A stretch of 8,607 nucleotides of DNA from the NCBI GenBank assembly GCA_031270525.1, contig JAISXN010000085.1:1-8607 (forward strand), read 5' to 3'. Under the pieces are notes generated by a model. The model did no database searches. It was not told the origin of the DNA and worked only from the letters and a program-made list of their open reading frames with translations. The stretch comes from Candidatus Symbiothrix sp. Its GTDB lineage: Bacteria > Bacteroidota > Bacteroidia > Bacteroidales > Azobacteroidaceae. The translations under genes were made by a program, and so were the position numbers. Positions 1 through 7,096 of the stretch are shown in pieces (the stretch's first letter is position 1; each line of letters opens with the position of its first letter).

Positions 1-1021
1 TTTTCCCCAATAAAACAAGAGAATAGTTTTGCTGCCGGTAATGATTGAAAATAAGTACCCGCTCCGGTTTTTTGGAAACTTCTTTGTTAAGAATACAGGA
101 ACCGGGAAAATTTCCTTCACGAATAGCATGAGCGGCCAGGGCCAATGCAAAACTGCCGGCAGTCATGTATTCCCCGCAAAGATGTTTGTATGAAATCAAT
201 TGTGAGGTAGAAGGAAATACATTTTCCGTCAGGTAATGATAAATCCGGTCGTCTTCGGGATTTCCATTTAAACCGAGAACGAGCGCATCTATTGAATCCG
301 GAGATAAATGATTATCACTCAAGAAAGTAGTAATTGAACCGGTAATATTTTCGAAAAAGGCTCCGGGAAGATAAAATGTTTTTACGGCTTTAATACACGC
401 GTATGTATTGACGTCAGGCTTTGCGCTAAGGACAAAAAATCCCGCACCTTCGCCTGCAACAGTCGTTTCGCCGATTCCGGCTAAGAGAGATAAATAATGC
501 CCGGAAATTTCATCTATTCCGCCAAGCAGCGCATTGGTAGCTTCCTGCTTGTTTATCAACATCATAGCATCAATCAAAGCACTTTCGAAAGAAGAACCGC
601 GGTGACAATAGGTATTATTGTAAGACTGGGTTTTCAACATTCTTGAAATCTGGGCGGCGACTGTATTGTGCGAGGAATTGATGAACGGAATGGGAGAAAG
701 ACTTTGTTCATTTCCGTCCAACACAGATTGCAGGAAGATTTCCAATTCGTTGACACAGGCCAGTCCTGTTCCCACCAAAATAGCGTCGGGACTGGTGTTT
801 TCCGCATTATTCAGACAAATTTGCGTCGCTCCCAATCCCAATTTGAGAATGCGTGACATTCTCCGCAACTGAACAGGATTAATTAATTTTTTATAATCCG
901 GCTCAATGCAGCGCAAGCGGGTTTCGCCTTCACGGAAACGGTTAAAACGAAAATCACCTTCGGCCGTGGGTTGGGGCGAAATAAGCCCGATAGAGTTAAT
1001 ATACACAGGTGACAGGCTCAT
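1..1021 (-). CDS. Chain-length-factor-like beta-ketoacyl synthase, 3' end cut by the window
   Basis: An open frame of 340 codons starts at ATG 1021 and has no stop before the window edge, so the C-terminus is missing. The protein opens MSLSPVYINSIGLISP, like a ketosynthase N-terminus. Aligned by eye to the upstream ketosynthase, the active-site Cys becomes Gly142 in the motif CHRGSSFESAL (139-149). The HGTGT histidine becomes Asn252 (region LGLNGNPEDD), and the GH of the second histidine motif becomes Gly283-Glu284, although the preceding Lys279 is kept. All three catalytic positions are therefore lost, as expected of a chain length factor that pairs with an active KS in type II systems such as aryl polyene synthases. 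Cys139 lies three residues before the nucleophile position and is unlikely to replace it. The start overlaps the KS stop by four bases (ATGA), which suggests translational coupling and a KS-CLF heterodimer. The family call is firm; the chain length and product are not known. Confidence 0.87.
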   Translation of the reverse strand, partial: MSLSPVYINSIGLISPQPTAEGDFRFNRFREGETRLRCIEPDYKKLINPVQLRRMSRILKLGLGATQICLNNAENTSPDAILVGTGLACVNELEIFLQSVLDGNEQSLSPIPFINSSHNTVAAQISRMLKTQSYNNTYCHRGSSFESALIDAMMLINKQEATNALLGGIDEISGHYLSLLAGIGETTVAGEGAGFFVLSAKPDVNTYACIKAVKTFYLPGAFFENITGSITTFLSDNHLSPDSIDALVLGLNGNPEDDRIYHYLTENVFPSTSQLISYKHLCGEYMTAGSFALALAAHAIREGNFPGSCILNKEVSKKPERVLIFNHYRQQNYSLVLLGK

Positions 1022-2220
1022 ATAGCGACTTCTGTTTTTGAAAAAATTAACGAAGCATTGCTACCTCCAAACCCAAAAGAATTGGAAAGCACATTCCGGA
1101 TTTCGGACTTCCGAAGCGAAGTATTCGGAACAAACGATAGCTCAGGTATCTGCTTTTCAAATCCGATATTGGGAAACAACAAACCATGCCGGATTGCCAG
1201 AATTGAAATCACCGCTTCAATGGCTCCCGCCGCCGCCAAAGTATGGCCGGTATAAGCTTTTGTCGAACTTACCGGAGATATTGCGTTTCCGAAAACCGTT
1301 TCAATAGCGCGTCCTTCCGATAAATCGTTGATGAGCGTTCCGGTACCGTGCGCATTGATATAGTCGATATCACCCGGATTTAATCCGGCAGAAGACAAGG
1401 CTTGACGAATGGACAAGATAGCGCCATCTCCGTCAGGCGAAGAAGCCGTCTGGTGATAAGCTTCGCTGGTATTGGCATATCCTTTTAATTCGCACAGAAC
1501 GGTATCCGGGTCTGCGGTTTCGGACGATTCCAAAAGCAGATAGGCGGCGCCTTCACCAAGGGTAACTCCGTTGCGGGCTGCGTCGAAAGGTTTGCAACCG
1601 GTGGGCGACAATATTTCCAAAGAGTTGAAACCGTTGAGCGTAAAACGGGTCAAAGAATCGGTTCCGCCAACCAATATCTTGTCAACCAATCCGTTAAGAA
1701 TCATTCTTGCGCCGGCGATAATCGCGTTGGCCGAAGAGGAACAAGCGGTGCTGACAGTCGTTACATAATCGGAAATCCCCAGCGAAGTTGCAATTTGTTG
1801 GGTAGAATCGGCACAGTCGAGTAATTCCACAACGTTTTTGCTCACTTGTCCGCCGGAAATATCCTTCCAATGTGCTTCGTTATAATCCATACCTCCGACC
1901 GTAGTTGCGGAAACCAAACCCATCCGGCTTGCAGACCCTGCGGCGGTGGAATGAGATTGAACAGCTTGATGCGCAGCAATCAATCCGAGCAAACTTGTCC
2001 GGGAATAAATTTTCCCTGTATGAAGAAAAGGCAGTCGGGACCGGAGTTCTTCGTTGCTGTGCCGGACTTCGCAGACAGGAATATTTTTCAGAGCCGTGTC
2101 GAATCTTCGAACCGGATTCATGCCCGAATACCTGTTTTTCAAAGCATGAAGCGTTTCATCCACGGTAGAACCCATGGATGAAATGATTCCCATTCCGGTA
2201 ACATAAATTTTCTTCGGCAT
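1018..2220 (-). CDS. Beta-ketoacyl-ACP synthase, FabF-like (KS-alpha)
   Basis: A 400-residue ketosynthase of normal FabF length. It performs decarboxylative Claisen condensation of malonyl-ACP with an acyl chain held on the active-site Cys. The start MPKKIYVTGMGIISSMG at 2220 is the classic KS N-terminus. The frame stays open back to a GTG at 2304, but those 28 residues look like read-through of the ACP region. The triad is complete: Cys160 in VSTACSSSANA, His291 in NAHGTGT, His326 in KAYTGHTLAAAGA, with Lys321 also kept. The C-terminal FGFGGSN loop is at 382-388. It follows the ACP gene after 31 bases and overlaps the CLF gene by four, so it most likely works as the catalytic half of a KS-CLF pair using the ACP encoded just before it. 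General fatty-acid FabF is the alternative, but the context with CLF, BtrH-like transferase and exporter argues for a specialised pathway. Confidence 0.93.
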   Translation of the reverse strand: MPKKIYVTGMGIISSMGSTVDETLHALKNRYSGMNPVRRFDTALKNIPVCEVRHSNEELRSRLPFLHTGKIYSRTSLLGLIAAHQAVQSHSTAAGSASRMGLVSATTVGGMDYNEAHWKDISGGQVSKNVVELLDCADSTQQIATSLGISDYVTTVSTACSSSANAIIAGARMILNGLVDKILVGGTDSLTRFTLNGFNSLEILSPTGCKPFDAARNGVTLGEGAAYLLLESSETADPDTVLCELKGYANTSEAYHQTASSPDGDGAILSIRQALSSAGLNPGDIDYINAHGTGTLINDLSEGRAIETVFGNAISPVSSTKAYTGHTLAAAGAIEAVISILAIRHGLLFPNIGFEKQIPELSFVPNTSLRKSEIRNVLSNSFGFGGSNASLIFSKTEVAI

Positions 2221-2251
2221 ATTATTCGAGGGCAAAGCCCAAACAATCCGG

Positions 2252-2551
2252 TTAATAATAGAAGAACCCCTGATTGTGTCCTTTCGTTCGCGGCGACGTA
2301 ACACTCAGGATGTAATCTGCCATTGTTTCGACCGATTGTAAAATTTCACGTCTTTCTTTCGGGTCTTCGACGCGAATACCGTAATGTTTTTCGAGCAGTA
2401 AAATTAATTCCAAAGCATCAATGGAATCCAAACCCAATCCTTCGACAAAAAGCGGCGCCGATGCGTCGATATCTTCCGGTTGAATGTCTTCCAGAGACAG
2501 CGCTTCGACAATTTGGACTTTCAATTGTTTTGTCAGTTCTTCTTTATTCAT
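2252..2551 (-). CDS. Acyl carrier protein
   Basis: A 99-residue phosphopantetheine-binding protein. The motif GLGLDSIDALELILLLE (38-54) places the 4'-phosphopantetheine arm on Ser43, with the usual acidic helix II after it. The domain covers about residues 1-84, the normal ACP size. A further tail of about 15 residues (ending GHNQGFFYY) is basic and aromatic and has no counterpart in standard ACPs. The ATG at 2551 lies inside the end of the permease gene (overlap of eight bases), so translation is probably coupled. Position between the exporter and KS-CLF genes makes it the likely dedicated carrier of the pathway: it would present malonyl and growing acyl chains to the KS pair and deliver the finished chain to the BtrH-like transferase. 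Which chain it carries cannot be read from the sequence. Confidence 0.93.
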   Translation of the reverse strand: MNKEELTKQLKVQIVEALSLEDIQPEDIDASAPLFVEGLGLDSIDALELILLLEKHYGIRVEDPKERREILQSVETMADYILSVTSPRTKGHNQGFFYY

Positions 2552-3806
2552 ATTGTTTATTTTTTATAAATACTACAAAAATACAGATAATAAAAAATGC
2601 CAGAGAAAAAATACATTCCGGCAAGATAGAACCTAAATTTCCATTCCGGAAAAAGAGGTCATAAAATCCTTCCAATCCCCAATTGAGCGGAGAAACAGCG
2701 CTTAATAGCTGCATGGGTTGCGGCATGACAAACACAGGAATCCATATTCCTCCTATCGCTGCCAGAATCACTACCGAAACGGAGGCAAAAATAGCCGCCT
2801 GCTGGTGCGTAGCCGCAATTTTTCCGATAGCGACACCGTAACCGATGGCTGCCATTGCGGAACAAGCGCCCATGATCAACAATAACCAATAGTTTCCTTC
2901 AATGACCAATGCGGGTAAACCCAACAACGGAAATAAATACATCCCCATCAGGAAAATCGTTACTAATTGAAGCAGGCAAACGCACATATAAGTAATGATT
3001 TTACCCAAAATGTATAATCCGGAAGGGCAAGGCATCGTTTGCAAACGTGTAAAACTTCCTTCTTCCCGCTCTTTGATAATGTTTCCGGCTAAAGAAATAG
3101 CAATGAAAAAAATGGCAAACATGCTCCAGGCCGGAATATTGTGTTGTACGGAGTTGGGGATAGCCTGCCGTTCCTTCATCGAAGCATATTGCTCCCTGAT
3201 AATGACTTGATTCCGCGAAAGCCGGATATCGGCAATGGGGACCGGCGTCAGTTTGTTGACTTCGGACGTAATTTCCCTGAAGAGAAAATCGCTTTCGGTG
3301 CGGACGGCGTATTCCCGCAACGTACTCATCAATGTATTACGGAAAGAACTTTTGGTTACCGGGTCGATAAATATTTCCACTTCTACGGAATCGGAATCCA
3401 AAGAAATATTTTGTCCGTTAAAAGCGCTTATCACATAACGTTTTACATTTTTTCGTATTTGATTCGTAGCGTTTTCGGGAATCAGGATTCCAATCATAAA
3501 ATCACCTTTGGCAACGGCTTTTTCCAACGTTTTCCTATCCGGTTTTATTCCGTTAATGTCGTGGCTGATTGAAAAAATGGCCGATTCTTCGATTTGTTTT
3601 TCAATCGTAATTCCCAAAGAATCGTTGTCGTTATTCACTAATAGTAAAGGAATCCGCGTTTCGTTAATCGAATTGAAAGTACTGTCCTGAAGGTAAGTCA
3701 TGATGAGAACCAAAAGCATAGGCATCAGGAACATCAGGCACAAACCGGCCCGGTCGCGAATCAGCAGCAAAAAATCTTTGTATATCAGTGAATTTAATTT
3801 ATTCAT
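2544..3806 (-). CDS. ABC-2 type transporter permease
   Basis: A 420-residue inner membrane protein of the ABC-2 exporter permease class (the long form with a large external domain). It starts with a short cytoplasmic segment (MNKLNSLIYKDFLLLIRDRA), then a first membrane helix at about 20-40. A soluble extracytoplasmic region at about 45-224 follows, and five hydrophobic segments at roughly 226-244, 264-296, 305-327, 337-361 and 396-414. The segment after the second helix (KEREEGSFTRLQTMPCP, 245-261) is the typical cytoplasmic coupling region of ABC-2 permeases. Its start overlaps the ATPase stop by one base (TGATG). This full-length one-domain permease would dimerise and use the ATPase encoded just upstream. 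In this operon the cargo is plausibly the acyl or polyene product, by analogy with exporters in related clusters; that is inference. Confidence 0.92.
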   Translation of the reverse strand: MNKLNSLIYKDFLLLIRDRAGLCLMFLMPMLLVLIMTYLQDSTFNSINETRIPLLLVNNDNDSLGITIEKQIEESAIFSISHDINGIKPDRKTLEKAVAKGDFMIGILIPENATNQIRKNVKRYVISAFNGQNISLDSDSVEVEIFIDPVTKSSFRNTLMSTLREYAVRTESDFLFREITSEVNKLTPVPIADIRLSRNQVIIREQYASMKERQAIPNSVQHNIPAWSMFAIFFIAISLAGNIIKEREEGSFTRLQTMPCPSGLYILGKIITYMCVCLLQLVTIFLMGMYLFPLLGLPALVIEGNYWLLLIMGACSAMAAIGYGVAIGKIAATHQQAAIFASVSVVILAAIGGIWIPVFVMPQPMQLLSAVSPLNWGLEGFYDLFFRNGNLGSILPECIFSLAFFIICIFVVFIKNKQYE

Positions 3807-4549
3807 CAGTCTCTCAGTTTTTTACCGGTTAAAAATAAATAGAGCGCTTCCAAAGAATCGCAATTTTTCGATTGCCGGATTAATTCCTGGGGTTTCCCTT
3901 GGCAAATCAATTTTCCTTCGTCGATAAAAGCGACTTGCGTACAAAGCATTTCGGCCTCTTCCATGTAATGAGAAGTGTAAATCAACGTACTTCCCCGACG
4001 GTTAATATCTTTCAGATTTTCCAAAATAAGTGTTTTGGATTGTACGTCAACGCCGACAGTCGGTTCGTCGAGAAACAGGATTTCCGGATTGTGCAATAAA
4101 CCGGCAATCAGATTGATACGGCGTTTCATGCCTCCGGAATACGTTTCGATGTGACGATGCTTGTGCTGTTCCAATCCGAAAAAAGACAGCAATTCGTTGA
4201 TCCGGTTTTCGAGCGCTTTCTTTTTCAAACCGAAAATTCCGCCGAAAATTTTCAGATTTTCGTAAGCCGTGAGCGAAGGATAAAGTGCAATATCCTGGGG
4301 AACGACTCCGATTTGCCGTTTGATTTTCTTTAATTGTTTGGGCAAAGAAAAACCGCAGACTTTCACTTCGCCTTCGTCAAACGAACGCAGTCCGCATAAA
4401 ATGTTGATTATGGTTGTTTTACCGGCGCCGTTAGGGCCCAGTAAGCCGAAGATTTCGCCCTGAGGAATATTTACCGATAAATTATCGACAGCAGGGAAAC
4501 CGGCGCCTTTGTAGGTTTTATATAAATTTTTGATTTCAATTGCGTTCAT
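3806..4549 (-). CDS. ABC-2 type transporter ATP-binding protein
   Basis: A 247-residue ATPase subunit. All nucleotide-binding motifs are present: Walker A GPNGAGKTT (38-46), Q-loop Gln85 (VVPQD), signature YSGGMKRR (137-144), Walker B ILFLDEP (157-163, Asp161 and catalytic Glu162), D-loop region GVDVQ, and H-loop His194 (TSHYMEEAE). The sequence type is that of ABC-2 (drug, polysaccharide or lipid export) ATPases. The last residues (LFLTGKKLRD) fit the family's usual short C-terminal tail. The ATG at 4549 overlaps the end of the BtrH-like gene by 14 bases, and the stop overlaps the permease start by one, so the subunits are probably made in coupled fashion. It powers the permease that follows; the substrate is unproven. 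Confidence 0.95.
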   Translation of the reverse strand: MNAIEIKNLYKTYKGAGFPAVDNLSVNIPQGEIFGLLGPNGAGKTTIINILCGLRSFDEGEVKVCGFSLPKQLKKIKRQIGVVPQDIALYPSLTAYENLKIFGGIFGLKKKALENRINELLSFFGLEQHKHRHIETYSGGMKRRINLIAGLLHNPEILFLDEPTVGVDVQSKTLILENLKDINRRGSTLIYTSHYMEEAEMLCTQVAFIDEGKLICQGKPQELIRQSKNCDSLEALYLFLTGKKLRD

Positions 4550-5555
4550 TCCTTTTCACTAAATCTCTTAATTGGGTAAAAAAACGTTTTTCTTCGTCCG
4601 CAATATGAACCAACTTGTCGGCCAATTGGTCGTATGAACAAATATTTTCGCCCCGGCTTTTGAATTTATGAGCTGCTTCATAAGAAAAATTGCGCCATAA
4701 ATCGCCGATTTTCGTCATTTGCATGGAATAATCTCTCAATTCCGGCCAAGCTAAAACCGTTGCAGCTTCCTGCAAGAAAGCGGCGTACATAAAGCGAAAG
4801 CCCGCCCCGCCGGTACCGATTTCTTCCAGCATCCGAATGAGTTGTGCAAGTTGCAATGCCGCTTTTTTAGTTCCAAGTTTCTTTTCCCAATCACGCATTT
4901 TGGAAGCCAGCAGGAAAATGCCTTTAACTCCGAAATAGGGTAACGGAATATCCAGCATCCGCTTACAGTTGAGCCGGATACCGCTGATAATTCCGGATTT
5001 CAAATCGGGCGTGGTTGTCCTGATTTTTTTGACCCAATACATTTTCCCGAAAGGCGGGTAAGTCCCTTTTGCAAAGCGAACCCGTTTTAATTCATCATAA
5101 GTCAGCTTATTAGTCGTCGGCGATACGGGGTCGCTAACCACATACACATTATTTTCTTTTCCGGTGATGCAAATATTGTGCGCATTAAAATGGAAACGGT
5201 ATTCTTTCGGAAAATAAGGGAGGTAGAAAACGCCGACCAAATTTCCGACCGGAATTCCCTGTTCCAAAAGCTTGTCCAAAGCCCGCATGGATTTGTCCCT
5301 GTTCAGGAAACGGCGGCCTTTCATCTTCACGTTCAGTCGTTTCGTTACCCGGGAAAAAATATGTCCCGGCAATGGCCTGAACGATATTACCGGCATCCCA
5401 TGAAGCCTGATAAAAGGCATATAGGAAAAAAACAGGCCGGCGCCTATGCCCAGAACCATGGGTTCGCTGATGTTGATTCCGTAAAAACGCAACATATTGG
5501 AAGTCACGCCACTTTCACAATGGGCTGCAGGGCTGTGTTTAAAATCAATTTTCAT
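4536..5555 (-). CDS. BtrH N-terminal domain protein, putative acyl-ACP acyltransferase
   Basis: A 339-residue protein that I recognise as a member of the BtrH_N family, named after butirosin BtrH, which transfers an acyl group from a carrier protein to an amine acceptor. The N-terminal motif HCESGVTSNMLRFYG (12-26) holds the candidate nucleophile Cys13. A candidate catalytic His126 lies in RFHFNAHN (120-127) and Asp142 in VVSDPVSPTT (139-148), giving a cysteine-peptidase-like triad. The C-terminal half (about 180-339) is helical, matching the helical domain that often follows BtrH_N; the region 244-260 (EEIGTGGAGFRFMYAAF) looks conserved. No signal peptide is seen, so it acts in the cytoplasm. 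It starts three bases after the HTH-like gene and overlaps the ATPase gene by 14. Likely role: off-loading the ACP-bound chain onto an acceptor before export. The acceptor is unknown. Confidence 0.88.
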   Translation of the reverse strand: MKIDFKHSPAAHCESGVTSNMLRFYGINISEPMVLGIGAGLFFSYMPFIRLHGMPVISFRPLPGHIFSRVTKRLNVKMKGRRFLNRDKSMRALDKLLEQGIPVGNLVGVFYLPYFPKEYRFHFNAHNICITGKENNVYVVSDPVSPTTNKLTYDELKRVRFAKGTYPPFGKMYWVKKIRTTTPDLKSGIISGIRLNCKRMLDIPLPYFGVKGIFLLASKMRDWEKKLGTKKAALQLAQLIRMLEEIGTGGAGFRFMYAAFLQEAATVLAWPELRDYSMQMTKIGDLWRNFSYEAAHKFKSRGENICSYDQLADKLVHIADEEKRFFTQLRDLVKRNERN

Positions 5556-5558
5556 TCG

Positions 5559-5954
5559 TCATACTTTTTTCAATTCGTCTAATGTCATGTTTAAGGTGTT
5601 CGCATATTTTTCAAGAAATGCATCGTCCAAACGTTCAAACTCCTTGGCTTGAAGATGTTTCTTTATGGTTTTTTTCGAGATTCCGGAATAAGCCGACAAC
5701 ATACCTACGTCAAACAAACGGACTTGAATATGATAAGCCAAAGGACTTTTTTCTCCCGCCAGAACTTCCTTGCGGACAGATTCGGCTTCGTCCAGAATAT
5801 TTTCCCAAGTCAGCGAAAGCGCTTCATTCTTGGCCTCCCAACCAATGCTTTGCACTTGACAATAATTTCCGTTTTCGTCCAAAGCATAATAGATGTCCCG
5901 GAGATTGGTAGATTCAAGAAACCGTCCGTCTTGGGGCACTTCTTCTTTTTTCAT
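5559..5954 (-). CDS. Small protein with a helix-turn-helix-like C-terminus
   Basis: A 131-residue protein of unknown function. I chose ATG 5954 (MKKEEVPQDG), two bases after the KSIII stop; the frame can be extended three codons to a TTG at 5963, which seems less likely. Residues 11-80 form a mixed region (STNLRDIYYALDENGNY, then the helical stretch LTWENILDEAESVRKEVLAG) without a family I can name. Residues about 84-131 (GMLSAYSGISKKTIKKHL, then LDDAFLEKYANTLNMTLDEL) read like a Cro/C1-type HTH: a small-residue helix, a turn at Gly91-Ile92-Ser93, a lysine-rich recognition helix, and a closing helix ending in LDEL. It has no signal peptide. Position as second gene of the operon suggests either a pathway regulator or a small accessory protein. 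DNA binding is inferred from pattern only. Confidence 0.8.
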   Translation of the reverse strand: MKKEEVPQDGRFLESTNLRDIYYALDENGNYCQVQSIGWEAKNEALSLTWENILDEAESVRKEVLAGEKSPLAYHIQVRLFDVGMLSAYSGISKKTIKKHLQAKEFERLDDAFLEKYANTLNMTLDELKKV

Positions 5955-5956
5955 TT

Positions 5957-7096
5957 TTAACAAACGGTTAAAAGACTGAATCCGTAGGAAAAACGGGCGC
6001 TTTCCGGTACCATGAGGAGGATTTTTTGTCCTTTTTTCAATTGTCCCGAATGGAGTAATTCCTCCAACATGAGGAAATTAGAAACGGAAGCCACATTTCC
6101 CACAGTCGGTAAATTCAAAAACCATTTTTCGTCGGGTATATGATATCCGCATTTGTCAAATTCTTCTTTGATTCTGTCTTTGAAAAACATGGAGGACAAG
6201 TGCGGTAAAAACCAGTCGATTTCATTAACGTCCAAATGGTGTTTTTTGATTACTTCCACATAAAATTGGCCGCCCAATTGGGTAATGCTACCGTCCAACA
6301 GGCGAGTATCTTGTTTCACGGAGAAAAGCGATCGGGAAAGCCACTCCGATTCGGGGAATTGCGCCCATCCGATTATCTCTCCGTTTTCGTCTTTTTCGCC
6401 TCCTGCATACATGCAGGTTTCGCGAATATGCGCATACGAACATAATTCTATCCAATTGATTTCAAAGGATAAACCTTCTTTTTCCGGTTCTTTTTGCAAT
6501 AAAACCGCCGCCGCTCCGTCGGACAGCATCCACCGCAGAAATTCTTTTTGGAAAGCCAGCATCGGCCTTTTCTCCATCTGGTCTAATAGATTGACTTCCT
6601 CAGTGAAATAATCGGCTTTCATCCAGGCAGATAAACGTTCGGAAGCGACACATACAGCGTTATTTTTATCGCCCGAAAGCAATGAAAGCCATGCATATTT
6701 CAAGGCTTGAATACCGGTACAACATGAGCCTGAAAAAGAAACGACTTCGGCATTTCTTCCTCCGGTTTTTCCGTGTACCATGACGCCGTGCGAAGGTATA
6801 ATTTGTTCGGGAGAGGCTGTTCCCGCCGATAATAATTCAATATCATCAACCGAAAATCCGTCGTTACACAGCAATTTAACGGCATTCGCAGCCATTTCTA
6901 CATTGGTGTGAGTGGTTTCTCCATTGGGACCAATGGCGTAATAACGTTGCTTAATACCGTTATTCCTCAACACAATTCTCTTCGCAAGAGATGGCCGTTC
7001 ATTAATCATACCTAAGTATTTCTCCATTTCATCATTGGATACCGGCGAGTTAGGTAAGAATTTTGATATTTTCGTTATGTAGATTTTTGAATTCAT
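5957..7096 (-). CDS. Beta-ketoacyl-ACP synthase III-like enzyme (DarB/FabH-like)
   Basis: A 379-residue thiolase-fold condensing enzyme, longer than housekeeping FabH (about 320) and close to the DarB-type enzymes of dialkylresorcinol and flexirubin clusters. The catalytic set is visible: Cys126 in SFSGSCCTGIQALKYA (its neighbour Cys125 is also a cysteine), His299 in LPHLSSMFF, and Asn334 in TVGNVASVSNFLMLEELL. The LSDGAAAVLL motif (191-200) is typical of KSIII. I chose the ATG at 7096 (MNSKIYITKISKFLP) over the in-frame ATG at 7135, because the family starts there and because a promoter box occupies the bases between the two. It is the first gene of the operon; the next gene begins two bases after its stop. 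It may prime the chain or condense two acyl units. Without DarA in view, resorcinol formation is not established. Confidence 0.9.
   Translation of the reverse strand: MNSKIYITKISKFLPNSPVSNDEMEKYLGMINERPSLAKRIVLRNNGIKQRYYAIGPNGETTHTNVEMAANAVKLLCNDGFSVDDIELLSAGTASPEQIIPSHGVMVHGKTGGRNAEVVSFSGSCCTGIQALKYAWLSLLSGDKNNAVCVASERLSAWMKADYFTEEVNLLDQMEKRPMLAFQKEFLRWMLSDGAAAVLLQKEPEKEGLSFEINWIELCSYAHIRETCMYAGGEKDENGEIIGWAQFPESEWLSRSLFSVKQDTRLLDGSITQLGGQFYVEVIKKHHLDVNEIDWFLPHLSSMFFKDRIKEEFDKCGYHIPDEKWFLNLPTVGNVASVSNFLMLEELLHSGQLKKGQKILLMVPESARFSYGFSLLTVC

Noticed and set aside
2230..2240. Small perfect hairpin GGGC-TTT-GCCC between the ACP and KS genes.
   Set aside because: Only four base pairs with no T run; could affect the KS start slightly but is too short to call as a terminator or regulatory site.
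2221..2304. GTG start at 2304 for the FabF-like KS.
   Set aside because: The extension overlaps the end of the ACP gene and is not KS-like; MPKKIYVTGMG at 2220 is the canonical start.
3141..3572. Plus-strand open frame of 143 codons.
   Set aside because: It lies wholly opposite the ABC permease gene, has no recognisable domain, and is best explained as a shadow of that coding sequence. The same applies to the other plus-strand frames, for example 2323-2664, 5178-5582 and 5582-5911.
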